Positions 1 through 12,704 of a stretch of 64,000 nt of DNA are shown here, piece after piece (the stretch's first letter is position 1; each line of letters opens with the position of its first letter). The notes under the pieces are model-generated. The model searched no databases, had not been told where the DNA came from, and saw only the letters and a list, made by a program, of their open reading frames with translations. Source of the stretch: Desmodesmus armatus (taxonomy: Eukaryota; Chlorophyta; Chlorophyceae; Sphaeropleales; Scenedesmaceae); the NCBI GenBank assembly GCA_007449985.2, contig VIIQ02000029.1:460001-524000 (forward strand). Reading direction: 5' to 3'. The translations under genes were made by a program, and so were the position numbers.

Positions 1-619
1 TGCGAGCTGATGCGTCAGTGTGAACTGCAACTATGGTGCAACCCCAGGTGCCCAAGCTCAAAAACGGCTTCCACTTACTCGTGCCACGAGTGCCATGTGG
101 CACATGCCCAGAGGGCGAAGCTCAACTGGCAGTTGGCTGAGCAGATGGACTGCGCTGCTGCATGTCAGCATGCAGAACGCATAACTGTAGCATATACCCA
201 CCTCTGCACTCCCTCGTACATAGTGTAGACCTTATAGCCTGCAGTAAAACACTGCAGTAAGAAACAGCACTGGTGGCAGGCTGGTGGGCAACAGCAATGT
301 TTGCACAAGCAGCAGCTCACAGGCATTGATGACAGCAACCACAGTTGCGATGATCATCTTGCTGTTTGCGCTGGTAGCAGGCTGCGGTGGACCGTAAGGT
401 TCTTTCCCCCCCCCTGAATTGGCAGTGGGAACTGCAGGTCGTGGCTGATACGCAAGCGGAGAGGGCGACCGTTGACTCCTTGGACACCTTGGACCACATG
501 CACAATACGTTACGGAACTAAAACGAAACAGCAAGAAAGTATGTATGTATATCATACGAGTCAATGAGACGCGCTCTGCCCCAGTAAATCGAGGTTGCGT
601 ACGCAAGCATCATAGCAGA
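1..619. other. 5' flank of the PH-like membrane protein gene
   Basis: No coding frame here can be tied to a recognisable protein. The stretch precedes the ATG at 620 and probably holds its promoter and 5' UTR. I see no clear TATA element. Confidence 0.5.
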
Positions 620-3171
620 ATGGCAGAAGAAGGTCGACGAGGCGACCGAGGTTTACATAATATGCTATCGCAAGGTGTATCGACACATCACACAGCGCAC
701 GTATGTCTGTTTTTACCAGTCAAATCCCATAACAAGCAGTGTTCCGCAATCCGGCCAACTTTGCGACGTCCTTAACCTGTTCCGACAAGAAGCTTGCAGC
801 AGTGCTGTCCAGACTTTATTGCAGCAGCGTCTGCCTTGGCCACCTGCCGCACTGAGACATGGCAACGGTAGACCAGTGTCGCACCACAGGTGAGCATGCA
901 GTGAAAGACATGTCTGCCATGCTGCACAGCAGTCAGCAGTCTCACCCCTGGAGCCCAAAACATGCATGTTGTCGACAGATGTGAACTGATTCCGCCTTGA
1001 AACCTTCCCTGTGCTGTCCATGCAGTTTTTGCTGTGCCAGTCCATGACCTGCCTTATGGTGATGGAGCCGGTGGTGATGATGTGCCTGTCCCCGAGCACC
1101 GTGCTGGGACCAAGGGCAAGATGGTTGAGACAACACACCTGCAGCTGATGCAGGGGGAGATGAAGAGGTTTGGCGCTACCAGGACCAAGCGCTGGTGGTG
1201 TGTGTACCAGATTGAGGTGAGTGCAAGCTCAGCAGTATGGATCTTCCTGTGCCAAGCGCTGGGCTCAGCCTTTGCCTCGGCAGGCAAAGGGCCTTTGAGG
1301 GAGCAGTGTCCTACAGCTGAGGGTGTGCGCTGTGGTTGATGCTGAGATGATCATAAGGAATTGAGAAGCTGTGACAGCAAATTCGGTACGTCTTCAGGCA
1401 TGTTGTGCCTGGAACGTTCCGTTGCAGGTTTTTAAAGGTGGTGCTTTTCTGTGCAACTTTCAAAGTTTGCGCCTTCCTGGCCACACACAAGCTTGTCAAC
1501 CTGGCTAATCCTGCTGCTGCATCATGCTGCTCTGTCATTGCAGGACACCATGGTGGTGACAGACCAGCGTGTGCTGTTCCTGTGGCGCCGCTGGCTCTTT
1601 GGCGCAAGCCTGCACTCACTGGAGGAGTCCTTCTACCTGGACGACCTGCAGGTACGTTGGAAATGCGCACATGTCTCAGCTGTCAAGCTGACACAAACAG
1701 CTATGCATCACCAGCTTGAGATTGCCTTATGTTGGTTTCAATCTTGGCATTTTTTCCCTTTCATCACAGGTCCCCTGGCGGTATTGTGACAGCCTGTGCG
1801 ACATACAGCCTGCATGAAGTCCTGACAAGTTTGCTCAGGGCCCTTGAAACTTGGCACACAGTCAAACAGGTTCCCTGAACGAACCTCAGATTGCGCCAAC
1901 AGCATGCTGCAGGTGACGTCCCAGTGTGCATGTGGCAAAAGTACACCCTGTCTGCTGCCTTTTTGCATTGCTGCCATGCAGTTTGTGTGCCTGCTGCGCT
2001 TGATCCGCTGGGTCTGGCTGTGGCTGTCCCTGATGTGCATCATTCTGGGGGCCATCCTGCTGGCGTTCGGTGACCTGGCTAAGCCCAAGACATCTACCTA
2101 CTCCTATGGCAGCTTCAGCAGAGACATGGAGACTGGAGACCAGGGCTCGTACGCCGCACTGGTGGCAGTTGGCGTCATCCTCCTGCTGACTGGTGGGTTG
2201 TGGCTGTAAGCCAGGCGGAGGGTGTTGAGAGCAAAGGGCTCGTCGTGTCTGGGTGGCGCTGGGGGTCACCCACACTTGGCTAGATCTTGCACCGCTGATG
2301 GCCAGAAATAGTGTGGTCATCACTACATCAGGTGGCTGGCTGTGGCCACTTGCATGCCATGCTGAGCACTATTCGAGTTCCCGCGGCACCTGCGGTAGGT
2401 GCCGCGGGAACTGTTCGCTTATTCCATATCGCACCTGAAGTGGGACCTGCATCATGCAAACGGTTTGCTGTTGAGGACAAACTGGTAAAGATGCAGCTCG
2501 CGCATATGCACAGGACAGTGCCAATGCTGTGATTATTGCATGTGCCCTGTATCTGTGCAGGTGTGGCCTGCTTCATTGTGTTTGTGCTGAGGCACCTTGG
2601 CAGGTAGGCCGTTGTGACTAGTACATTCACGGAGGCATTCAACTCATCTCACTCCAATGCCATGCCGGCTAATAGTCGCACCAACATGCATTGCCTATAG
2701 TAGCTGCTCTGCTTTATTAGGTCACCTAGTAGTTAGTATCTTGACATTGTCACGTCTTATGTCAACAGCCTGTGGAGCATCCTCTCAGGCTGGGGCGACA
2801 AGTGCACCCGGCGGGCCGCCCACTGCCAACTGTGTTGTCCTGGAAATCAAGTTGGGAGTGAAAAAAGCAGCAAGTCTTGGAAGATTGGCATGCCGTAATG
2901 GTTTGCAGTGCGGTCAAGTAGGTTCATCACGTCACACATTGAACGCGCGCATCACCTGCTGTTCTGCCACAGGGGTGTGTATGTGAGCCTCAACTTCTGC
3001 CGCAAGGAGATTGGCATCGTGGATTGGAGGGGTGGGTCCTGGTGGCGCCCGAGGCACAGCAGCACACGGCGCCTGATCAAGCTCCCTCGCGACAAGGCAC
3101 AGGCTGGCTACAACCTGCTCAACGCCATCATCCATGACAAGTTTAGCCTCAAGGTGGCTCACGATGTATGA
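620..3171 (+). CDS. Small membrane protein with PH-like N-terminal half (hypothetical)
   Basis: Seven exons join in frame: 620-674, 1026-1216, 1544-1651, 1982-2192, 2561-2603, 2769-2831, 2973-3171, giving 289 residues. All introns are GT-AG; the donor at 2832 (GTGTTG) is the weakest. Residues ~50-118 contain VVTDQRVLFLWRRW and ESFYLDDLQ, resembling the strand-rich 'TDQRV' pattern of PH-like membrane-associated domains. Two hydrophobic segments follow (about residues 126-147 and 175-200; the second is built across the exon 4/5 junction). A basic C-terminal part (GIVDWRGG, RLIKLPRDKAQAGYNLLNAI) again looks like the end of a PH fold. I do not recognise a named family, so function is unknown. It converges with the fucosyltransferase-like gene. 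The start was chosen because the exon at 620 is the only ATG exon found whose phase fits exon 2. Confidence 0.62.
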
Positions 3172-4343
3172 AGAGGCAGCAGCAAGTGACGGAAGGCGAG
3201 ACATGCAGATGCCGACACATCAGCAGGCTGGTAGTGAGGTTGACAGCACACCGAATGCTGCGGCTGGCGCACACTGGCTATGCCGCACTGCGTCAGGGCA
3301 GTACGAGTTTCGGCTGACACAATTGAGAAGGGCAGACACACTGGAGAATGCAGAGTCCTTGTGGTTGGCGCTAGTATGTCAGGGAGCTCCCTGATAGCAC
3401 ACGCGGCCCATCATGCCATGGATGTTGGGCAGTGTTTCATGGCTGCCGGTCGCTTGGCTTCTGTACTGGGCATGTGTGACAAGACATCGGGGTTCTGGTG
3501 GCATGTGGTGGCATCAGCTTTGACGGAAATGTCAGCAAAGGCAAAGAGGTGCAGATCTGCAGCTCTAGAGCTTCAGGAAAGGGTGCGCTGTCAGGAAGGG
3601 CGCACTTTGCAGTTGCGGGTTTTTGCATGAGCTGCTCTGCGTGTCAATGCTTGTGGCGGTTTTGTTTGGTTCGAGCATTGTTTGTTCAGCAATTATCTCA
3701 CGTGCCAGTGCCAAGTTGACAGCCAGCTTTTTGACGGCCCCACCGTGGGGTACGGTACTAGGGGGATTGGTGAACAGCTCAAAGCCTCAGTGAGGGCCTT
3801 CGATGCAGTGTTTTCTCTGCTTTGACACGCCAATTTGTCAGTCAAGGAATGTTTGTTACACACTGTGTTCAGCATTCTTGCTGTGCATTGACAATGCTGG
3901 TCAGGATATGTGTGCCTCCCGACTGAACCTTTAAACCTCAGTACATGTGATGCCCGGTCTGCTTGGCGGGCTAGCTGTGATGCGCATCACATGCCGTCAC
4001 GACAGTTGGTGCAGCATGTGTTGTCCCCGGGGGTGGTATTTGTTACTCAGTCACTCAGCACGCTGCGCAGTGTGGATGGTGTACAGCTATCGGTCGGTGG
4101 GGTGTGTTGTCTAGCTGCTTCCAACACCTCATTCAAAGGTTGGCGAGTGTGTTGCATCATGCAACGGTAACGGTTACCGCCTGTCAAAACAAAACCTGTG
4201 CCTGAAGGTCATTACGATGGAGAGGGGGTCAAGACTACATGCACAGCAGCTGTGCCCCTTCTTGAAGGCACCTCATAAGACTAGAGTGTCACTTGTTGCA
4301 GCGACACCGTGCCCGACAGATCTTCACTCCCACTCTCAATTTG
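3172..4343. other. Convergent intergenic region
   Basis: Lies between two convergent 3' ends. I see no sustained coding signal, RNA gene or mobile element. It presumably holds both 3' UTRs. Confidence 0.5.
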
Positions 4344-6548
4344 TCACCGCCTGAAAAACGAACCCGCCGAACCTGCAGCTTTACTCAAGCAGCGCTCCAA
4401 GCCGCTTGAAATCCGCTCATAGCAGTCTGTGCCGCCGCCCATCATCCAAGCTGTTGTGCTGAACCCTGATCTGCTGTATACCGCACAGCGAGCCCGTGCC
4501 AATAGCGCCAGATCAACGTATGTTGAGATGGCAGACTCGGGATCGGCTTCTTCTTCTTCGCTCATGCGTGCCAGGTGGGTTGGCACCACGTCCGTGGTGA
4601 TGACGTTTGCCTGAGCGGTGAAGAGAGAACAGCATGAAGCATGGCAAATGGGCGTTGAGCGAAATATGCCAACACACCGCCGGCGTGGCACGCCCCTTCC
4701 GAGTCGCGCACCGCACTATCCCGATCACAATGCGCCGAGAAGACCCCATGCCAAGTAGCCTAGCAGTCAAGGGTGCCATAGCCTATCATACTATAATGTC
4801 ATTGTATGACACAGTGTCAAGTAGTGAAGCGTTACTGCCGCTTGATTTACTGCTTATGTAGGCTAGTAGGAGGTGCCTGTTGAGAATTGCCAGCTCAAGT
4901 TGAGCTGTACACATGACAGGTTTATGGCCCAGGATCCAGTGTCACAGATTCGAAATCTGGACTCCATGCGGCATGTATGCCGTCATGCCAGGCAGCTGAC
5001 TTACCAGGCCTCCTTGCTTTACAAACTTGCGCAGCTCGTGGTGGTCTGTGAACAGCAGCACTGGAACCTTGCTGGTGTCGATCCCCATTCGCATGCCTGC
5101 ATGTCAAGGGAGAGTAATCCACAGCATGACTCTGAGTTGGACAGGCCCTGAGACTGCCAACATGTTGGGCAATTGCAATCAGTGCTGCCGACAGACCCAC
5201 ATGACATGCCACCGTGATCCATGCTGTAAGGCACAACACACAGTGCCGCAGTCTTGAAGACTTGAAATGACGGTCACTCACCAAGATTTTTGATACACGT
5301 GATGCTGTGCGCCACGTCAGTGAGAGGGCCCTTGCCAGAGCCCTTGTTGGTGATCAGCTTGGCCTCACTCTCCATTCCGCCCAGCCTCAAATGCACTGCC
5401 AGGTACTGGAACCCTGGCTGCCTTGCCTGCCGGCCATACAGGCTCTCCAGTTGCTTCTGTGCCAGCGTCTGGACTGCGTCACTGCAGCCACAGCATTCGG
5501 CATGCACAGCCGCAAACATAGAGACGTCAGAGGCTGCAAGCCAGCGGCTGCAATGGCCTTGGGTGACGCAACACATGTGTGACAGCATACAGCGAATCCC
5601 CGCTGGTGCCATGCATCTGAACTGCTTGTGATGCACAGCATGCAGTTGTGCTATGCCGCATAAGTTAGAGCGGAAGATCTATTAGCAGTTACGGCTAGGG
5701 TCATCCGACGGCGTCAGAGTCTGTGCAACGCACCTCAGACCGAACAGTTGCCGGTATAGACAGGCCGCAGCGACATCCACAGTGCGGCTGCCATCTTTGT
5801 TTAGCACAGGCTGTGGGGTTGCATGAGCAACCTTGGGGCACCCGGGACAGGGCGAGTAGAATTGTTCGTTGGTGTGGATGGTGACGAACTGATGCTGCTC
5901 TAGATGCTTCAAGCCCCCCTTCAGAATGTAACGCTTCAACGGCGCATCCTCTCTTTTGTAGTCCGTAGCTCTCAGCGCAATGATGCCCGTCTGTTGCTTG
6001 CTGCCCTTCGTATGTCTGCTGACGCCCTTCTGAAGGGAGCCAGTGCCTGGTGCAGGTAACAATTCGTACTGCTCATAGCCTGGTAAGAGGCTCCTTGCTT
6101 CCGCATTTGAGGCATTCTTGCCGCAAAATGTGGAAAAGTCAGGGAAGTCGTACCCTTCGATACCTTTTGGGGTCCAGTCAATGTCAGCAGCTGGGGGCAG
6201 GTACTGCTCCACTTCGTGGGGTTCATTTCTCCAGGTGAACAGAACAACCCTGTTTGTTGAGGCTGCCAGCCGGGTCAAGTACATCATGCCGCGCACCCTG
6301 TCACCTAGCCCGCTGTAGCCAGGGCAAGCAGAGTAAACGAGGTACTTTGCGCCGGGCTTGCCCCGGTTTTGCCTGTGCAGCAAAGCAGCAGGAGGAAGGA
6401 AGTTATGACACCTGACTGCGGACTGCTGCTCTGTCAAATGTCCAGCTGGCCCAACAGCACACAGTATGGACCAGCCAAGTGCAGCAGACATTACTCGCAG
6501 CACACACACCTGTGGAAAGCTGCGTACTCTGCTATCCATGCTGGACAT
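4344..6548 (-). CDS. O-fucosyltransferase-like glycosyltransferase (GT-B fold)
   Basis: Four exons on the minus strand (6548-5734, 5547-5282, 5096-5005, 4610-4344) join in frame to 479 residues ending in TAG/TGA-type stop at 4344. Family evidence: the N-terminal block YSACPGYSGLGDRVRGM (sugar-nucleotide fold start), VHLRLGG around residues 323-329 (the HxRxG motif of GDP-fucose protein O-fucosyltransferase and NodZ-like enzymes), VLLFTDHHELRKF, and the C-terminal ARCAVYSRSGFSTTAWMMGG, which matches the conserved 'SxFS' donor-binding region. The first ~40 residues contain a hydrophobic stretch (MSAALGWSILCAVGPAGHL), consistent with a signal anchor and Golgi/ER lumenal action. Predicted role is transfer of fucose (or a related sugar) from a GDP-sugar to protein or glycan; the acceptor cannot be read from sequence. 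Confidence 0.82.
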
Positions 6549-7916
6549 GATGCCTGCACCTCAGGTAGGAATGCTGCTGCTGCTGCTTTGTGTTTGCTGT
6601 GCTGTATGCTGCTGCCTCCCCGCCGGGGCTGTGAGCCCGCGCTTATTGTGGGCCATGCATACAAACACAATAAAGCCGAGAAAACTAGGGAGGTTATCAG
6701 CAGCGAGGGCTGGTTCGCGATCTTGTTGAACTTATGCTTTCGCGCTAGCTGCGGCATAGCGCCCCAACTGCCTCGTCCGCAATGAAGGCGTCCGGTTGTC
6801 ATAACAAAAAAGAACTACGACAACATTGTGCATCAAGTGGACTGTCCGAGGCAGGTTGGCATTTTGCATAGCTGTCAAATCCACGGGTACCGTAGGCTGT
6901 AGCATCGATCCTTCTAATCAACAGGGCCTACGGCAACACGACGAATCACAATGCTGCCTAATTCAAGGGTTCCAAGTGCGGATGGGGGCGCAAACCGTCG
7001 AGGCTGCAAGGGAAAGGGACAGTCGACAGACGCTCTTGCTTTGTAGTAAGATCGCAGAGGCTGAAGCTGCCGTGTCTGCCAACGAAAAGAAGATGTAATG
7101 CATTAGTGATGCATATGCATGTGCAGCTGACGCTCTTGCTTGGCGAGCTCGGACTTTGTGCTCCATTGTTTGGAATCTAATCTAATCTAATGCAATTTTG
7201 AATTCCTGACACCTTCCATGTGTGTGCTTCAAGACAAGGACAGTCCGCCCCGTGCACAAGTGGTGTTGGAAACTGATGCAGGTTAAGGTTACTGGTGCCA
7301 AGGCCGCGACTACAGACTTACAGACACCATTCAGTGCTGCCAGCAAGGGCGCTATTATACATGAACAAACCGGCGAGTGACCTGGCTTTGCCCACACAAG
7401 GTGGCGCACTCAGCCAGGCCTGGCCACAACAAACATCCCTGCTGCAACTATGCTGTGCAGTGCCATGCAGCGGGCAAGTGACATTTGCAAAAACAACCAC
7501 AACAACAACAAGCCAGAGGGGGATAAGCCTGAGCAGCCACCGATAGCGTGACTTGCTGCACAATACACCAGCTCAGCAGCACCTGCTGTTGCACAATGCA
7601 CCCTTTCCGCGCAAGGCGACACTGTAGCGGCTAACCACTTTCTTGCCAACAGCGCAACACAGCGCTCTGCTGCTTGACATGCTTCACTGCATGACCCACA
7701 GCCCTGCTACAAACCTGCATGCACTCTGGCAACAGCACTGCGATACATGTATTGCCATATTTTGTAGTAAGAGATGCCCTCCCTGCATGCTGCACTGCGC
7801 AAACCTCCACTGACGACCTCACAAGCCAGACAGTGCCATGGGGTGGCAGCTGGTCAGCATCACATGCGCAGCATAGCCGAAGGCTGGTACTGCTGCCTCA
7901 CACATCACACATCGCA
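6549..7916. other. Intergenic region upstream of the fucosyltransferase-like gene
   Basis: No supported gene. It should contain the promoter of the minus-strand fucosyltransferase-like gene and the 3' flank of DLST. A short (TCTAA)n-type tandem stretch occurs near 7170-7190. Confidence 0.5.
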
Positions 7917-10900
7917 TCACACCTCCAGCAGCAGGCGGCGTGGGTCCTCCACCACCTCCTTGATGCGCTTCAGGAATGTCACAGCCTGCACACACAACAC
8001 CACACTAAGTTAGCATTATGACATGCGTGCCACCCAGCCATCTCAGGTGATCGCATGGACAGTGGTGTACTGATTGAAGCGAACTTTGCTCTACATGTCA
8101 CAGCTGATGCCCCATGCTCTCCACAAGTGCCATCAAACAGACCAAGGCAGACCATTTGTATGACATGCATGGCGTCGGGGACCTTGAAGGTTGCAGCACG
8201 GCACTACTTCAAGCCTGGATTGTTGTCAGGCGCCCGTGCGTCCAAGCACAATTTGCACCCACCTCCCTGCCGTCGATGAGTCTGTGGTCGTATGTGAGGG
8301 CGATGTACATCATGGGCCGTGGCTGGATGGTCCCGTTGACCACCATGGCACGCTGCGTGATGTTGTGCATTCCTAGGATGGCACTCTGCAGCAGCAAAAC
8401 ACAGACAAACATGCCTACATTTTACACCTGTGACAAAAATGCATGAGATACTCATGCTGGCCGTTTCTGAGCTGCACAGAAACCCGGAAGGATGAGGCTA
8501 AAGTCATTCAACATCAGCATCACATGCAGCAAGAGTCAGAATTGGGCGAATTTCTCTGCAGCAGTCTCCTTGAGCCTTGACCAACAAACAACCCACTGAG
8601 TACCTACCAACACCCAGCTAGCAAACCACACCCCTTCCCTTAGCCCCAGGTGTCGTGCACGGACCGCACCTGTGGTGGGTTGATGATGGGAGTGGACAGC
8701 ATGCTGCCATAGACGCCACCGTTGCTGATGGTGAAGGTGCCTCCTGCCATCTCGTCAATGCTGATGGTACCCTCACGAGCCTTCTTGCCAAGGTTGTTGA
8801 TGGTCTGCAATGGCAGTGAAGGGGGGGGGGGGGTGGAGCAGGGGTTGCGTACACATACTTCAGTGCATGCAGACTTTTATGCATCCGGCAAGGCGCAGGG
8901 CAGCAGGTTGCAGCAGGCTGCTGTTGCGTGCATCGTACACTGTATGTAATGCCATGCGTCTGGCCCAAAGCTACCACAGATGCAGACAAGGGGTTGTAAT
9001 GAATCAGCCACTTTGGGATAAATCAGCCACAGCGACAAAGCCAACATGTGTCCAAAGGTTTGCGCAGCTCAGCGAATCTGTATGACGCCATCCGCACCAC
9101 TCACCTTCTCCACCTCAGCAAAGCTCAGCTTGTCCACGCTGCGCAGCACAGGCACCACCAGACCCTTGGGGGTAGCCACAGCAATGGAGATGTCAGTGTA
9201 GTCCCTGCAGCGGCAGCAGCAGCAGCAGCAGCGGTGGGGCAGAGACAGGCAGATGTTTGACAGAGATTCCTGTGGGTGTCTCCTGTTTGCCGGCAAAATT
9301 TCCACCACCTGCTGGTGCCTAACTCATTAGTCACTGATGGCCCGGCTGTTGGCTGCTCACACCCTCAGAAACAAGGTGCAAGCTGCTACGCTGCCAGCCA
9401 CTCTGCTATACTGCCATCCATTCAGCCAACTGCTCTGTGCTGCGCCTGTAGGTGTCCACGGCGGACTGCTGCTGCTGCTGCTGCTTTCAACATGTCGTGC
9501 ATGTACCTGGTCAGTCACTGCTGCTGCTGCTGCCAGACCCACACCCACTAGCCCCCATCATGAATCATTCACTGCTGCTGCTGCTGAAGCAGCTGCTGCA
9601 TTTGGCCTCACCTGTAGATGATTTCCTGCCCGTCGATGACACCGTTGACAGCAGGCACCTCCTGCAGGGCGCTGGCTGCTGCCTTGACAAAGGCAGACAT
9701 GAAGCCCAGTTTCACACCATGCCTCTCATAGAAGGCATCCTGCATGAAGCGAAACACTACATGAAGTTGAGATACAGTCATGACTGGTGTTGGTGGAAAC
9801 ATTTGCCAGCCTCTAGGCAGACATGAAGCCCAGCCTCACACCATGCTTCTCATAGAAGGCTTCCTGCAAAGCCTTAGCGGTAGAGTACAGTCACTGGTAG
9901 TGTTGGTGACGACATCGTCAGCCGCTAGGCAACCGGGGGCTGTAGCACTCACTTAGACTGTGACACAAGCTTCAAGCAATGCTTTTCAAGTGAGGCGTCT
10001 TGAGCACCAGCGCAGCAATGTCCAGCACACTGATTGACTCAGCACAAATGCGTACAGCTCACTACTGCCTGTTACTTTCCTACATGATCAGCGCGGCATG
10101 GCATCCTGAACAGAATCCAGAACACCTCACTTGTGCTCCATCACAGCCCTTGTGAACACACATATACACAGTCAGCCGCGCCCCCAAATGCCACGCCCCT
10201 CCTCACCTTGAATGTTGAGCGCATCTCCATGAGTCCTGTCATGTCAACCTCGTTGAATGTGGTCAGCATTGCATACGTGTTCTGCGCACCCTTCAGGCGC
10301 TCAGCCACACGCAGGCGCAGCCGGGTCATCTTCACACGCCTGCACAGCACAGCACGCAGCATGGGCACAGAGCAGCGCAATCAGCCACAGCACCGCACAG
10401 CTGTGGAAGTATCCACTGAATACCTTGTTTACCCCCCCCCCCCCAATATGGTCGGTGCTGCCAGAACTGGCATACCCCTTCCCCAAACAATAGAAGGTTT
10501 CATCCCCCAAGTTGGGCGATTGCATCAGGTAGGGCGCCCCCCAACCCACTGCCCGCACTCCTGGTGTCTGCCCCTTGCCCTTGGCACGCACTGAAGGTGT
10601 ACATGCCTACATAGCGACAGGCAACTCACCGCTCAGGCCTGTCTCCAGCAGCAGCAGCAGGGGCAGCCTCCTCAGCCTGTAATCAGGTACAGAACAGCAA
10701 GCAGCAGCGGGTCAGCAAAAGGCAACAGCACCCAGAAATGTTGCCGAACAGCACACATGGTTAGACAATCGATGAGCCTTGCTGCCGGCCTGACTTTATA
10801 CAATGCTTTGTGAGTGGCTACGCCAACAAGGCACCAAGCTCACACACACGACCTGATCATGTATTCATGGCGGTTCATCAGTAATTCACAAAGCAGGCAC

Positions 10901-12432
10901 CCATCTGCTTTCTGAACTGAGGCCCCCACTGCTCTCACCCAACATGCCACCTGGGTCAACAGCACTGCCTGGTTGCCCAGCATGACTCCTGCTGTTGTAC
11001 TAGCAGCAAGGCTACTTTCATCGACCACTCTTGCCCCAGCTCCTTCCCTGCCATCATAAGCTACTCACTGCTTCCCATACTAAGACATGCCCTCAAACTC
11101 ACCTTGGGCGCAGGAGGTGCCTGCGGCTTGGGTGGGGGTGGCTGTGTTGCTGCTGCTGGTGCTGCAGGCTGCTGCTTGGGCGGAGGTGCTGCTGCTGCTG
11201 GTGCCGCTGCTGGCTCTGGCTCTGGCGCCGCTGCTGCGCTGCTGCTGCCACCACCGCCACCAAAGTCTCCTTCCTCGAACTCCGCAACTTTCTGCCCCAC
11301 CACGACTGTGTCGCCCTCGGCAACTGCCAGGGATGTGATCTTGCCGGATTTGCCAGTGAACTTCACATCGATGGTGACCTTATCTGTCTCAATCTGGGCA
11401 ACCACATCATCCTCCTGCACGGTATCACCTGTGACAGCAGGCAGAGTGGCAGCCCAGCGCATGGAGGGAGCGCGCCAGCAGCAGGCTTGAGTTTTGCAGT
11501 GCTGTGTCTTGTGTGGGGGTTAGTGCCCACCACTGATGGGCGTTCCCCGCCTGTTCCAACAGGTCATGTTCTCAGGTGGTATGAATGCAGCCTTCGACAT
11601 CACTACTATACGGCGGAGGTGGTGTCCTGCCACATATTCCCAGACTTGCACAGTCAGCCCCATTGTGAGCTGCCATGCATTGCAACGAGTGCATCTGCCT
11701 GTGGGGTGGTTGACGAAACCCTTGTTGCAGCTGGACGGTGTGAGGACTGACCAGACGTTTTGAAGCAAGCCTGAGTGTGTGCAAGACATAGCTACATTTA
11801 CCACGGTCCTGCTGATGGTCCCACCTGGTTGTTTCAGCACAGCTGCCACGCTGCCCTCTGTGATGGAATCGCCCATGGCTGGCACAACCACCTCTCCTGC
11901 TGCTGCTATGCTGGTATGTATCCATCTGGATTCAGACACCAACCCCAGCTGCTGCTGTGCTCGTTGCTGCTGCAGGAGCTGCTGCTGCAAGGGCTGCAAT
12001 GCGCCAGCAGTGCACCTGCAGGAAGCGGAAAGGTCAGGAGTTCAGCAGGCTGCATGGCAAGAGACATACACACCTGCCCAGCAGCTTCTCAATCCTTACC
12101 TGGACCAATTTGACTGGCTTCGTTGACAGAGGCCTGCAAACAGAACACAGACAGGGTCAGTTTGCGGTAGCTGTGTCAGTGCTGTAAGCAGGAGTCATCA
12201 GTCTGGCCACCTCAGCCAGGCCGTCCTCGACCTACCTAGAGGCGCCAACAGCTGCACAACAGCAACTTCGCTGCAGCTGCTGGTCTGCAAGCACGTCCAA
12301 GAGAGACAGGCTCAGCAGACGATAGAGTGATCAACGAAACTCATGAAAACAAGCTTAACAGCGCACCTGGCCCTGCAGAGCCGACGAGGCTCTACTGCTC
12401 AGAGTCAGGAGGCGTCTGGCCCCTCGCAACAT
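7917..12432 (-). CDS. DLST: Dihydrolipoamide succinyltransferase, E2 of 2-oxoglutarate dehydrogenase, mitochondrial
   Basis: Twelve minus-strand exons join in frame: 12432-12367, 12284-12236, 12133-12100, 12015-11825, 11428-11103, 10676-10630, 10339-10207, 9739-9612, 9204-9105, 8804-8670, 8385-8263, 7985-7917, giving 466 residues, normal for DLST. The first exon encodes an Arg-rich amphipathic presequence ([19 protein letters not shown]), and a second presequence-like stretch ends in SRWIHTS before the lipoyl domain ([16 protein letters not shown]; lipoyl-lysine in IETDKV at about K130). A Pro/Ala/Gln linker follows, with no clear E3-binding domain, as is usual for E2o. The catalytic domain carries DHRLIDGRE near residues 436-444 (His and Asp of the acyltransferase site). 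It transfers succinyl groups to CoA in the mitochondrial TCA cycle. Divergent from the LRR gene. An exon echo lies at 9816-9870. Confidence 0.96.
9816..9870 (-). repeat. Exon echo in DLST intron
   Basis: This intronic block repeats the first part of the DLST exon at 9612-9739 (real sequence about 9690-9745, encoding [13 protein letters not shown]) in the same orientation with only a few mismatches. It lies immediately upstream of that exon in transcription order. It retains the exon start but its AG acceptor context is altered. Confidence 0.8.
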
Positions 12433-12704
12433 GATGCAACGCAGCTATCGTTTGGATGCCGGACACTGCAGCGATCTGTGCCCAAAAGAAACGCTAGCTG
12501 GCGTCGCAAGCCAACATCAATCAGACTAAGTGCGTTCTCGTCCGGTGCATTTGCCAGGGTGCTTCCACAACGCTGTGACCCCGTTCAACCCTGAATGACA
12601 AATTAGAGAAGTGGACACGTACAGCGCCGCTGAGTGGTGCACCTTATCTATCTCTGCATGAGCAGCTTGTTTAACAGCTATCGGCATCAATCTGCCTGGC
12701 AGAC
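12433..12704. promoter_or_regulatory. Divergent promoter between DLST and the LRR gene
   Basis: Only 272 bp separate the start codons of the minus-strand DLST gene and the plus-strand LRR gene, so both 5' UTRs and promoters must fit or overlap here. No TATA box or known element is obvious to me. Confidence 0.5.

Noticed and set aside
1770..1815. Possible exon VPWRYCDS in the first gene
   Set aside because: It ends in a stop and its phase does not fit; exon 1651 joins directly to 1982 in frame.
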